Part shown: piece by piece, positions 52,425 through 61,700 of the stretch
Position numbering within the stretch: position 1 is the first letter of the stretch
Layout of the letters: the number at the start of each line of letters is the position of its first letter
Assembly: GCA_964449455.1 (NCBI GenBank)
Contig: CAYUYV010000001.1
Location: 1 to 64,000 of the forward strand
DNA from: CAYUYV01 sp964449455
GTDB taxonomy: Bacteria > Pseudomonadota > Alphaproteobacteria > JAJFIK01
DNA length: 64,000 bases
Direction: 5' to 3'
Notes under the pieces: generated by a model
The model's input: only the letters and a program-made list of their open reading frames with translations
Told to the model about the DNA's origin: nothing
Databases searched by the model: none
Made by a program: the position numbers and the translations under genes

Positions 52425-52844
52425 TCAGTCCTTTGCGGGTCGCCAAAGGGGGCCGATGGCCAGCAGCAGGATGGGCACATTGAACAGGACATTGATGGCC
52501 GTGCCTGAGGTTACAGAGCCGATGCTGTCGAGCACGAACCAGGCAAGGCTTCCAGCCACGACGGCCTGGCGCACGGCTTCCGGCGCAGCGTCATAGGCCT
52601 GGCCTGACAGGCGCCAGATCATCACGGCCCAGCCCAACAGAAATCCGGCTGTCAGGGCCGACAGGAATCGGATTTCCGGCCGCTCATAGGTTTCGGCCCC
52701 GTCCAGCGGCCAGCGCAACAGATCGACGGCGAACCGGGCGGGTTCCGCGGTTGCCTCCATGGTGCCCAAGAAAAAAATCGGCGCGAAGGAGCCGACGACG
52801 ATGGCGGTGATCTTCAGCCAGAACTTGTGAAATGCGTGAGACAT
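52425..52844 (-). CDS. Small integral membrane protein
   Basis: A 139-residue protein with four predicted transmembrane segments: KITAIVVGSFAPIFFLGTME, RFLSALTAGFLLGWAVMIWR, AVVAGSLAWFVLDSIGSVTS and NVLFNVPILLLAIGPLW. I do not recognise the family beyond a general small four-helix membrane protein. GGGAGG precedes ATG 52844. It is divergent from an XRE-type regulator whose start is 103 bases away, an arrangement suggesting that the regulator controls it. A strong terminator follows. Confidence 0.75.
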   Translation of the reverse strand: MSHAFHKFWLKITAIVVGSFAPIFFLGTMEATAEPARFAVDLLRWPLDGAETYERPEIRFLSALTAGFLLGWAVMIWRLSGQAYDAAPEAVRQAVVAGSLAWFVLDSIGSVTSGTAINVLFNVPILLLAIGPLWRPAKD

Positions 52845-52947
52845 GTCTGCCCTCCCAAGGATGTGGTGAGGGCAGCAAGCCGTGTGATGGTCATGGAGAC
52901 AATAACCTGCAAGGTAATGGGCGCTTTGCTTATCCTGGATTAAGCTC

Positions 52948-53706
52948 ATGCCTATGACGCTGTTTTCGGAGACGCTGAAATCATGGCGCCGGGCCCGTCG
53001 CCTCAGCCAGCTTGATCTTGCCCTCGAGGCCAATGTCTCGGCGCGCCACATTTCCTTTCTGGAAACGGGGCGGGCGCGGCCCAGCCGTGAGATGATCGCC
53101 CGTCTCGGGGAGGCACTGCATCTGCCCCTTGCCGCGCGCAATCAGATGCTCACCCATGCCGGCTTTGCCGCCCGCTATCCGGGGCGTGATTGGGGGGCGG
53201 AGGATATGGCGCCGATCCGCGTGGCCATCGACCATACCCTGGCCCGGCACGCACCTTATCCGGGCCTTGCCGTGGACCGATTATGGACCGTGTTGCGGAT
53301 GAATGAGCCCGCGCGTGCCCTGTTCGGTCTCATCGGTCTTGTGGAAGGGGCAAGCCTTTTGGAGTTGATGCGCTCTGACGCTTTGCCGCCTCTCGTGGAG
53401 AACTGGCCCGACGTGGCCCATCACGTGTCGTTGCGTTTGCGTACGGAAAGTGCAGCCCAGGGCGGCATTCCGGCCCTTGATCGTGTGGCGGATCATTTGG
53501 CGACGGTGCCAGGGGCGAGTGAGCGTGCCGTGGGTCCTGTGGTGCCGACCATCTATCGGGCCGGCCCCACGCGCCTTGCCTTGTTCTCCACGATTGCTCA
53601 ATTCGGCACCCCGGAGGATCTGACCCTTGATGACTTGAGGATTGAGCTGTTCTTCCCCGCCGATCCGGAGACGGACAAAACCCTTCGCACGCTGACACCC
53701 TCCTAG
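52948..53706 (+). CDS. XRE-family regulator with MmyB-like ligand domain
   Basis: A 252-residue transcription factor. The N-terminal helix-turn-helix (residues about 8-65: LKSWRRARRLSQLDLALEAN then VSARHISFLETGRARPSREM) is followed by a domain of about 170 residues resembling MmyB-like, PAS-fold regulators (VDRLWTVLRMNEPARALFGL; IYRAGPTRLALFSTIAQFGT; DDLRIELFFPADPETDKTLR). Such regulators are thought to bind a small hydrophobic ligand. The likely target is the divergent small membrane protein. The stop codon TAG is the first part of a palindromic repeat element (53704-53809). Confidence 0.85.
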   Translation: MPMTLFSETLKSWRRARRLSQLDLALEANVSARHISFLETGRARPSREMIARLGEALHLPLAARNQMLTHAGFAARYPGRDWGAEDMAPIRVAIDHTLARHAPYPGLAVDRLWTVLRMNEPARALFGLIGLVEGASLLELMRSDALPPLVENWPDVAHHVSLRLRTESAAQGGIPALDRVADHLATVPGASERAVGPVVPTIYRAGPTRLALFSTIAQFGTPEDLTLDDLRIELFFPADPETDKTLRTLTPS

Positions 53707-53809
53707 AGCGTTCTCAGCAAAAGTGTGTACGGTTTTGCGGCTCGAAAACGCGGCAAATCAAAGACTTAGACCCCTTTCATTGATCCGGATCTGTTGAAAG
53801 AGCACTCTA
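53704..53809. repeat. Palindromic interspersed repeat (MITE-like), overlapping a stop codon
   Basis: About 106 bases bounded by tagag at the left end and ctcta at the right end, with internal partly complementary blocks such as gttttgcgg and tcgaaaacgcgg. This is the form of short palindromic repeats common in alphaproteobacteria that begin tagagc and contain gaaaac/gttttc. The XRE gene uses the first three bases as its stop. I saw no second full copy in this window. Confidence 0.6.
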
Positions 53810-53889
53810 ATGGGGGCCGCGTCGGTTGTGTTGCGTGTTCCGGCAAGCCGGCCCTCGGCACGCGCTCGCCATATCGAACCCGTGGTGAG

Positions 53890-53906
53890 CCCAACACTGT
53901 GTTGGG
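53890..53906. terminator. Short dyad at the acyl-CoA synthetase stop
   Basis: cccaacac-t-gtgttggg is a perfect dyad with one central base, placed 1 base past the minus-strand stop codon. No T run is present, so the terminator call is weak. Confidence 0.3.
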
Positions 53907-53907
53907 T

Positions 53908-55437
53908 TCAGATGTCCCGGTCCACATTTTCCCAGTAGGGGGCGCGGAGGATCTGCTTGAAGACCTTTCCGCTGTCCTGGCGCGGCAGGTCGTCATGGAT
54001 GTCGAGAATGCGCGGAAGCTTGAAGCGGGCGAGCCGGGGCTCCAGAAAATCCCGGACGCTCTCCAGAGTGACACTCGTTCCCGGCTGACAGGTGACGGCC
54101 GCCGCGACGACCTCCCCAAACTCCGGGTGAGGCGCACCGAACACGGCGCAATCAAGAATTTCTGGCATTTGAATGAGTTGGGCTTCGATCTCGGCCGGGA
54201 AAATATTGGCGCCCCCGGAAATGATCATATCTTTTTTCCGATCACTGATGAAAATATAACCGTCTTCGTCCACATGCCCCACATCGCCCACGGTGGAAAA
54301 GGCCCCTTGGCGTTGGCCACCGAGCGAGCCTTCCACATTGGTGTATTCGTAATCACCGAAAATGGGCAGGTGAATATAGAGCAGACCTGTCTCCCCGACC
54401 GGGAGTTCCTGGAAATCGTCGTCAAGGACCTTGACGGCCCCGCCTGGCAAGATCTTGCCGACGGACCCCGGTTTGGCCAGTGCTTCCTCGCTCGTGATGA
54501 GGGTCATGAAGCCGATTTCACTCGCCCCGTAGGACTCGTGGATGATGGGCCCGAACCAATCGATCATGCCCTGCTTGATATCCACGGGGCAAGGAGAGCC
54601 AGTCGAAATGGTAAAGCGCAGGGAGCTGACATCATAGTGAGCACGCACCGCCGCAGGTAGTTTCAATAGGCGGATCATCATGGTCGGGACGATATAGGCA
54701 TGGGTGATTTTGTGTTCCTGAACCGTACGCAGAAAGCCTTCGGCATCAAATTTGGGATCGATGAAAACATCCACCTTTTGGGCCGCAAGGCACATGGTGG
54801 CAAGCGCATTGGGGGCACTGTGATAGAGGGGAGCGGAGAAATACATGCTGTCCCCCGGCTGGGTCCCCAGCAGCATGGTCGCGAGCACCGCGAACCCCTC
54901 CCAGCGGTCCGGTGCATTCGGATCGACGATTCGCCGGATGCCTTTGGGCCGTCCGGTACTGCCCGATGTATAGGCGAACATGCCGCGGAATTTCTCCGCA
55001 GGCCCCTCATAAGGGGGCGTGGCTGTGATGATGTCTGCCATGGCCAGCGCGCCTGCCACGGGGGCGTCTTCCACCCCATAAGCCGTGGCAATCGCAGGGT
55101 GGATCGGTGCACTGACGACCGTGACGCCGGCTGGCACGCTCGACATCACCGGGGCCAGCAGGTCGCCATGGCCGATCAAAATTCGTGCCCGTGAGTCCTC
55201 CAGGATGTGCTGCACCTCCTGGGGTGCCGCATGCCAGTTGATGGCGGCATAGCGCGCGCCGACAATTCGGGCAGCCTCCGCGACGGCCAAGAACGCAGTG
55301 TCATTGCGCATGAGCACGGCGATAACGTCATCGGGTTTCACCCCACGGGCCATCATGTCGGCCGCAAGACGCCGCGCATTGTCCTGAAAAAGCGCGCGCG
55401 GGGTCTGCAATCCGTTGAAATAAACGTCTCCCGCCAT
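53908..55437 (-). CDS. Acyl-CoA synthetase (AMP-binding)
   Basis: A 509-residue adenylating enzyme that activates a carboxylic acid to its CoA thioester. The AMP-binding motif is FAYTSGSTGRPKG. Further motifs are ESYGASEIGFM, GDVGHVDEDGYIFISDRKKD and, near the C-terminus, PRQDSGKVFK with the catalytic Lys. The start LQTPRALFQDNARRLAADMM indicates that the N-terminus is slightly short for a long-chain FadD, nearer to short- or medium-chain or aromatic acid ligases. ATG 55437 has GGGGAGG 7 bases upstream, which excludes the in-frame start at 55542. The substrate is unknown; nearby oxygenases suggest acids derived from hydrocarbon or ketone oxidation (inference). Confidence 0.88.
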   Translation of the reverse strand: MAGDVYFNGLQTPRALFQDNARRLAADMMARGVKPDDVIAVLMRNDTAFLAVAEAARIVGARYAAINWHAAPQEVQHILEDSRARILIGHGDLLAPVMSSVPAGVTVVSAPIHPAIATAYGVEDAPVAGALAMADIITATPPYEGPAEKFRGMFAYTSGSTGRPKGIRRIVDPNAPDRWEGFAVLATMLLGTQPGDSMYFSAPLYHSAPNALATMCLAAQKVDVFIDPKFDAEGFLRTVQEHKITHAYIVPTMMIRLLKLPAAVRAHYDVSSLRFTISTGSPCPVDIKQGMIDWFGPIIHESYGASEIGFMTLITSEEALAKPGSVGKILPGGAVKVLDDDFQELPVGETGLLYIHLPIFGDYEYTNVEGSLGGQRQGAFSTVGDVGHVDEDGYIFISDRKKDMIISGGANIFPAEIEAQLIQMPEILDCAVFGAPHPEFGEVVAAAVTCQPGTSVTLESVRDFLEPRLARFKLPRILDIHDDLPRQDSGKVFKQILRAPYWENVDRDI

Positions 55438-55710
55438 CCTATGCCTCCCCTGTGCTGAGCTGTCGTCTTCTCTCCCGCGTTTAAAAGGATAGCCCCAGTG
55501 CGCCGAGATTGACATGGCAAACCGCATGATGGGGATCAACACTGAAAGGGACCCACTTGTCGGATGGCTGGCTGCCGCATGGCGCTGCCAGACGAGAGGA
55601 CGGTGCGGCGCAGGCCACTCCCCTGGCGCCGATTCCGCCTCTTTGCACTCTGAAGATCAGTAAGCCCCTCTTAATTTTGACCTGGATGCCATGGCCGCGG
55701 CGGCTTGTGA

Positions 55711-58700
55711 TCAGCGCATGGAGACAGGCCGTGCCCCGTCTCCGACGATAGTGAAGGCTGCCCAGAAGGCAGGATGGGCAGTGAGCGTGGATCCAGGGGC
55801 ATCGCGCAGTGCACTTTGAGCAAGGCGCAGGGCCTGTGCGCTGCCCAGATCCGGGGTAGCGCTCAGACGGCGGAACAGGTCGGTCATAAGCCGTGTGGTC
55901 GATGCACTTTCCACATACCAGTGGCTGACCAACATGCCCCGGGCTCCGGCGTAGAAGAAACTGCGCGCCAGCCCCCCAAGACCTTCGCCGCCCGAGCCAT
56001 CGCCGCCCCCCGTATTGCAGGCTGACAACACCACAAGATCCGCATTGAGCCTCAGGTCCAGCACCTCGCTCGCCGTCAACAAGCCGTCATCGCTCGGATC
56101 ATCGGGATCAAGGCCGGATGCCACAAGGGCGGGATCCGTGCGACAGCCCACATCGGCTGGGATGAGGCCATGGGTGGCGAAATAAACAATGCGATAATCC
56201 GACAGGGGCGCCTCGCGCACGGCCGCCTCGGTGAAGGCCGCGCCCAGTCGCAGGTCGGATCCGCCATCGGACAGGGCCGCGGAGATGGTCCGCAGCTCAT
56301 CGCGCGTGTCGGGCAAAGGCGGGGCGTTGCGCGCCATCCAGCGCACCCGGGACTCGCACACCGGTGTAATGGCAACGACCGGCGCACTTTCCGCAGTCTG
56401 AAAGTCACCAAAGCCGATCAAGGTTCGCTTTGCCTCACGGGCCTGGGGAAGGGCGCGCAGATCGATAAAGGAGCGCACCGATGGGGCGAGCGAGAGAGCA
56501 TGGGCCGTCCCCAGCCAGTCCACGGCGCCATACCGTTCTGTGCTCCGCTGGACCACGGCGCCGGGCGGCCGGCTGCGCACCAGCACGGCAAAGGGAAGGC
56601 TCGCAAGGGCGCCTGACGGTACCGTGATCAAATGGCGGACGGTGGCCAGCTGGTCCGCAAACGGCGCGACAACCGCCTCATAGAGGCCATGGGCCAGTTT
56701 CAGATCATAGGGGGGAAGGCGTCCGTCTGGGCTGATGGTCAGACCTTCGCGCAGCCGTGTGACTGCATAGGCGGCCTCGTCCGCGCCGAAATCGATGAAA
56801 TGGGGCGTGACCCGATCCCGGGTGACGAGGAAAGCCACGCTTCGTCTGGTGCCGACAAGGATCTGAAGGATTGCTTCATCCGCATCAAGAGCGCCTTGTG
56901 CCGTTGCAAGATCCTGGGGACGGCTGACGAGCTGATTATAGGCGGGGGCGGCCGCCTGGACCTCAGCCTCGAGGGCGGCGGCTTCCTTGCGCATCGCATC
57001 CCGGTCCGCGGCCATGGCGCCGATTTCGTTCTCCCGCGCGCCTGCGTCGGGCCGGGCCTGGGCAGAATCGATGGCCCGATTGAGATCGGCGATCCGCCGG
57101 CGCGCTTCCTGTAAATCACGGATGACTTTTGAGATGGCCTGGTCGCCAGCCGCAAGCCGCGCCGTGGTCGCCGCAATGGTCCGTGCCGTGAGGGAGTCGC
57201 GGACGATCTGGCCCACATCAAACATCTCGGCATGGAGGCCAGGCCCTGCGTCCGGCGCCTCACGGGCGCGCTCGGACAGGAGTTCCAGGAAGGGCAGCAC
57301 TTGATCAAGCTGGACCCCTTCATTGGTCTCCCGCAACACCCCAACGCCCCGGCGAAAATTGGCAAGCGCGGTCTGCGTGCGGCCGGCCTCGCGGTTCAGC
57401 GCGCCAAGATAAAGATAGTCGAGGCCTTCAAGGCGCGAGCGGTCGAACAGGGCGCGCCGCGCCCGCAGGGCCCGCTCCAGATCCGCCTCGCCGCCCTCCA
57501 GGCTGCGCCGCCGGCGCAGGATCTCCGCCCGCAGGGACAGGAAGACCGGCCGCCAGTCCGCCGGAGCCTGGGGATTGCTGGTCAGGATTGAGATGGCCCT
57601 GTCCGCCGCCCGGTCCGCCGCATCAAGATCATTGAGGCACAGACGGATGGCCCCTTCGAGGGCTCCACTTAGCGCGAGCTCCACGGCAGCCGCATCCGCG
57701 CCACCAGCGAAAAGCGCGATGGCATCATCCTCCTGACCATTGGCGATTTCGATCAGGCGGGCCTGACCCGCCTTAAGCGTGCTCAAGGCGGCCTGGCAGC
57801 GGTTTTGGTTTGCAAGATGAGAGGCCCTGGCGACGGCAAGACGCGGTCCTGTGAGCGGGTCAAAAGTGGTGGCCGCAAGAGGCTCAAGGGTTTCGAAAAG
57901 GGCTTCGGCCTCTGTGAATTTGCCCTGATTGCTCAAGGACAAGGCGAGCCGGATCAAAGGGTCAGCGAGGACCGGATCATCCGGAGACACCCCTTTGCGC
58001 AGGATGGCCAGCGCATCGCGATAGAAGCGCTCGGAAATCACGAAATTCCCGACGCTGTTGTAATATTGGGCCACGTCCAGAAGTTCTTCATAGGCCCGGA
58101 TATCGCCGGCGGCGAAAAACTGGTCCTGGAGCGCGGCTTCGATCTGCTCGATGCTCCGGGAGCGTGCGCCGCCCCGTGCTGATGGGCCATCCTCGGCCAA
58201 GCCATCGGGGATACCGGCGAGAATGGCGAGTGCCTTTTCTGTCACGCCAAGCCCTGAGGGAATGGTCTGCATCAGGAAGCTCTGCCCGCCCACTTCCACC
58301 GTTGCGGCGACCATGGGCCAACCCCCGCGGCGCAACCGGCAGCGGTGAAGGGCGGCGGGCAGGCCGTCCAGAAGAACTGCTGGCTCCTCGCTCAGACAGT
58401 TCAGGCGACTGACCACCTCCCGCTGCCACACTGTACTGCCCGGGCCGATTTCCGCTGTGCCCGCAATGCGCACCAGGCGCGCGCTGGGCGTCGTCCACTC
58501 ACCACATTGGATGATGAAATGGGCTTCCTGCCCGGTCCGCGCTGCCTGTCGGTCTTCCGAAAGTCGGCAGCGCTCGCCGAGGGCATTGGTCCCGAGCCCC
58601 ACCACGCCGGTGCCGCCGCGGTGTGTGAGAGAGGGACCCGTGTCGCCTTGTCCGCCACAGGCCGCAACGAGCGCGACAGCGCAGTGGAGGAGAAGGCGCG

Positions 58701-58734
58701 CCCGCCAGCCACGGCGATTATTGCGTGCTGTCAT
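55711..58734 (-). CDS. CHAT-domain lipoprotein with TPR-like repeats
   Basis: A 1007-residue protein. The N-terminus is a lipoprotein signal (LLLHCAVALVAAC) giving an anchored mature form. The middle (about residues 230-560) is a helical TPR-like array (LLDVAQYYNSVGNFVISERF; ALSLSNQGKFTEAEALFETL), followed by a long coiled coil (about residues 545-615). The C-terminal third is a CHAT caspase-like protease domain: catalytic His855 in IVYFATHGLIP and Cys906 in LVVLSACNTGGGDGSGGEGL, then AGARGMLVSHWYVESAST. It starts 17 bases inside the end of the TpsA gene, so the two are translationally coupled. ATG 58734 is better spaced from AGGAGG than ATG 58737. A processing or partner role for the secreted exoprotein is inference. 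Confidence 0.85.
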   Translation of the reverse strand: MTARNNRRGWRARLLLHCAVALVAACGGQGDTGPSLTHRGGTGVVGLGTNALGERCRLSEDRQAARTGQEAHFIIQCGEWTTPSARLVRIAGTAEIGPGSTVWQREVVSRLNCLSEEPAVLLDGLPAALHRCRLRRGGWPMVAATVEVGGQSFLMQTIPSGLGVTEKALAILAGIPDGLAEDGPSARGGARSRSIEQIEAALQDQFFAAGDIRAYEELLDVAQYYNSVGNFVISERFYRDALAILRKGVSPDDPVLADPLIRLALSLSNQGKFTEAEALFETLEPLAATTFDPLTGPRLAVARASHLANQNRCQAALSTLKAGQARLIEIANGQEDDAIALFAGGADAAAVELALSGALEGAIRLCLNDLDAADRAADRAISILTSNPQAPADWRPVFLSLRAEILRRRRSLEGGEADLERALRARRALFDRSRLEGLDYLYLGALNREAGRTQTALANFRRGVGVLRETNEGVQLDQVLPFLELLSERAREAPDAGPGLHAEMFDVGQIVRDSLTARTIAATTARLAAGDQAISKVIRDLQEARRRIADLNRAIDSAQARPDAGARENEIGAMAADRDAMRKEAAALEAEVQAAAPAYNQLVSRPQDLATAQGALDADEAILQILVGTRRSVAFLVTRDRVTPHFIDFGADEAAYAVTRLREGLTISPDGRLPPYDLKLAHGLYEAVVAPFADQLATVRHLITVPSGALASLPFAVLVRSRPPGAVVQRSTERYGAVDWLGTAHALSLAPSVRSFIDLRALPQAREAKRTLIGFGDFQTAESAPVVAITPVCESRVRWMARNAPPLPDTRDELRTISAALSDGGSDLRLGAAFTEAAVREAPLSDYRIVYFATHGLIPADVGCRTDPALVASGLDPDDPSDDGLLTASEVLDLRLNADLVVLSACNTGGGDGSGGEGLGGLARSFFYAGARGMLVSHWYVESASTTRLMTDLFRRLSATPDLGSAQALRLAQSALRDAPGSTLTAHPAFWAAFTIVGDGARPVSMR

Positions 58735-61700
58735 CATCCGCCTCCTGCTCTTCCTCGTCGATCCAGGAGCGGTCAAGGCCGAGGCTGCGATAAAGCTCAA
58801 AATTTCCAAGGTCGGAGAAACGCTCGTCGGCGGCTTCCTCGTCATCCTCCACCGGCTCGACTGTAAGGGCAAAGACGTTGATGCCGGTGATCACCCGGTC
58901 ATCCTGGCCGCAGCGCACGCCGACAACACAGCCATTGAAGAGGAGATCCTGGTTCAAAGGGAAACCCGTCTGGCGGGCAAAGCCGGCAGCATCGCTTGTG
59001 TCAATGCCCCTGATCGATCCGATCAGGTCGGAAATGGGGGCGCCGCCATCGGTCAGGGAGCCGATGGTGAATGTGTCATCAATAATGAGGCTCGCCTCTT
59101 CCCCTGTCAGCGCTGTGCCGTCGATCAGGATTTCGAGGACCGTGACAGCCAAGGTGGCATCAAGGGCAAGATCCCCGGTGGCCGTGAAGCGCCCCAGTCC
59201 GTTCACGGTGAGATCATCCGCCAGTGTAATGGATTGGCCGGCCCGCGCCGCCGGATCCCCATGCAGGCTGCCAGCGGCGAAGGTAAGATCTCCGTTGACT
59301 GTGCCGCCTGCGGAGAGAATGGAACCGCCTGCGGTGACTGACACTGGCCCAGGCCCGGCAAAGCCATCGGCTGATCCCAGCCGGGCCAGCGTCACCCCAT
59401 CGCCAGCTGTTACGCTCAATGGGGCGTCCGCGTCCTCGAACAGGAGGCCCGTTTCCGCGGCACCCAGAGTGACCGCGCCGGTCTTTGCGCCGGCCTGTTT
59501 CGTGTTGGCCGTCAGGCTCCCGCCCTGGACGCTCACGCGGCCATCAAGGATGATATCTCCGCCAGCGGACAGGAAGGCGCCTGCCACGAGGATGGGGCCG
59601 GGCATGCTGTCACCAGTCCTTGTCAGGAATGTCTGGATACCAATGGTGTTGACGCTGCTCGTGTCGATGGCTCCCCCGGTGACGCTGAGCGCTGCAAGGG
59701 GGCTCATTTGACCAATCCCCGACAGTCTTACGGCCCCATTGGGCCCCGCTGTGATGGTGAGGGCGGACGGGGAAGCGCCGGCGCTGTCGATCCCCGCGTT
59801 AAAGGCAATCCCGGCGCCGCCCGCGCTTGCGATGCTGCTCAAGGTCGTGTCTGCCGCAAGCAAACCTGCCCCGAAGGAAAGGGGGGCATCAAGGCTCTCG
59901 ATGGTGCCGGCAAGGGTGGTCACTGACGCGGTGCTGGTCAGGCCGCCTTCAAAGCTGAACCTGTCGGTGGGCCCATCGCCTAGGGTCACGCCGCCGCTAT
60001 TGGCGAAACGCACAGGCGCACCCACGCGGCCGCCGCCCAGCAGATTGACGGAGAAAATACCCTCGGACACGGTCAAGGCTCCAAGGTCAAGTGCTCCGAG
60101 AGCGTCATAGCGGCCGGTGCCGCCGGACAAAACCAGTTCCCGCGCACTTACGGGACCGCCAAAGGTCGCGCGCTCGCCGGCTTCGAGCGTCAAAGTGCTC
60201 ATGGTCGGCCCAAGAGTGACCGCGCCAGCCTCAATCATCCGGGCTGAGAGGACCGCCATGCTTTGGGTCAGAGCCGAGATGTCACCCAGGCGCAGCGTTG
60301 CCTCATCCAGGCCGCGAAGGATTGTGTCCCCTGCAAAGACCGTATTGGCAAAATCCGCGCCGCCCGCTTCCACCGTTCCCTGAACACGCGCGGGACCATC
60401 GAGCGCCGTGATGCCGCCCACAAAACGCAGTCGGGACGCCTCATCCGCCCCGAGATCGGTTCCGCCCGCCGCCATGACCGTAACGGCGCCTTCAATGTCC
60501 GTGCCGGAGCCAAGGAAGCGGGCCTGTCCGGGGCCGGTATCGATGATGAGGCCTGCAGAAGCGGCGGTCACGGCGCCCAAGGTGACATCGGCACCGGCAT
60601 CTGCGCTTCTTGTGCTGATGGTCGTGTCCGTATTGAGACGCGTTCTCCCGAGTGTGATGGCCGCGGCCTCTGTTTCGATGGAGCCGGCCAGGTCGGTTGT
60701 CGAGACCGTTGAGACAAGGCCGGTGACGAACACCGCCTGGTCACCCACATCGTTGCCGATGGTCACGCCGCCGGCATTCTGGAAGATGGTTGGGCTCGTC
60801 ACCTGGATGTCGGCCTCGAAACGGGTCGCGAAAGGGCCTTGGGAGACTGTCAGGCTTTGCGCTTCAAGGCGATCCTTGAACAGCATTATGCCGCTGTCGG
60901 ATGATGAATGCAGGCTGACCATATCCGCGGTCACGGGCGCCTCGAATGTGACGCTGTCCGCATCGGCCACGGTGAGGCGACCGGCGGTCACGGTTTGCGC
61001 GAAGGTGAGTGCAGCGCCGGGGGATTGGAGGTCAAGGGTGTCCGTGGTTACTGGGCCTGCGAAGGCGGCGCTGCCAATAGTGTCCAGGCGAATGGTCTGG
61101 GCTGTGATCGGTTCCGCGGCGGCAAGGCTTGCCGTGTTGGTTACAGTCACGTCTGAGACGGACACGGCACCGTCGAGGCGCAGGCTTTCAGGACCATCGA
61201 CCGCCAGCCGGTTGGCTGTGACCGGTCCTGTAAAGAGGATCGTGCCCCCGCTTGCCGCGGCGTTCACCGTGTCGGCGCTCACNNNNNNNNNNNNNNNNNN
61301 NNNNNNNNNNNNNNNNNNNNNNNNNNNNNNNNNNNNNNNNNNNNNNNNNNNNNNNNNNNNNNNNNNNNNNNNNNNNNNNNNNTCACCGTGTCGGCGCTCA
61401 CGGGGCCGGCAAAACCTGTTTCCACACGGCTGCGGGAGAGAAGATCACCGTCAAGCGTCACCGGTCCCGTCCGGATCCGGTCGGCATCGAGGGAAAGACC
61501 GGCACCAGTGCTCACGGTATTGATGGGGCCTGTGTTGATCACCGCGCCGTCCCGTCCCGTCATGGATGCGTTGCCGGCAAGGGTCAGCGCCTCCAGGCTG
61601 ACGCCTGATCCGCCTGCGGACAGGGCTCCTTGCAGGGTGAGGGGCGTGCCGGTGACCGTCAGGCCATTTGCGAAATCAAAGAGCGCGTCGGGGCTGGTCC

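Noticed and set aside
60408..61523. Long plus-strand open frames across the TpsA gene, including 62303-63178 and 62587-63834
   Set aside because: They are antisense shadows of the repetitive exoprotein, made possible by high GC at the third position. One of them runs through the N gap.
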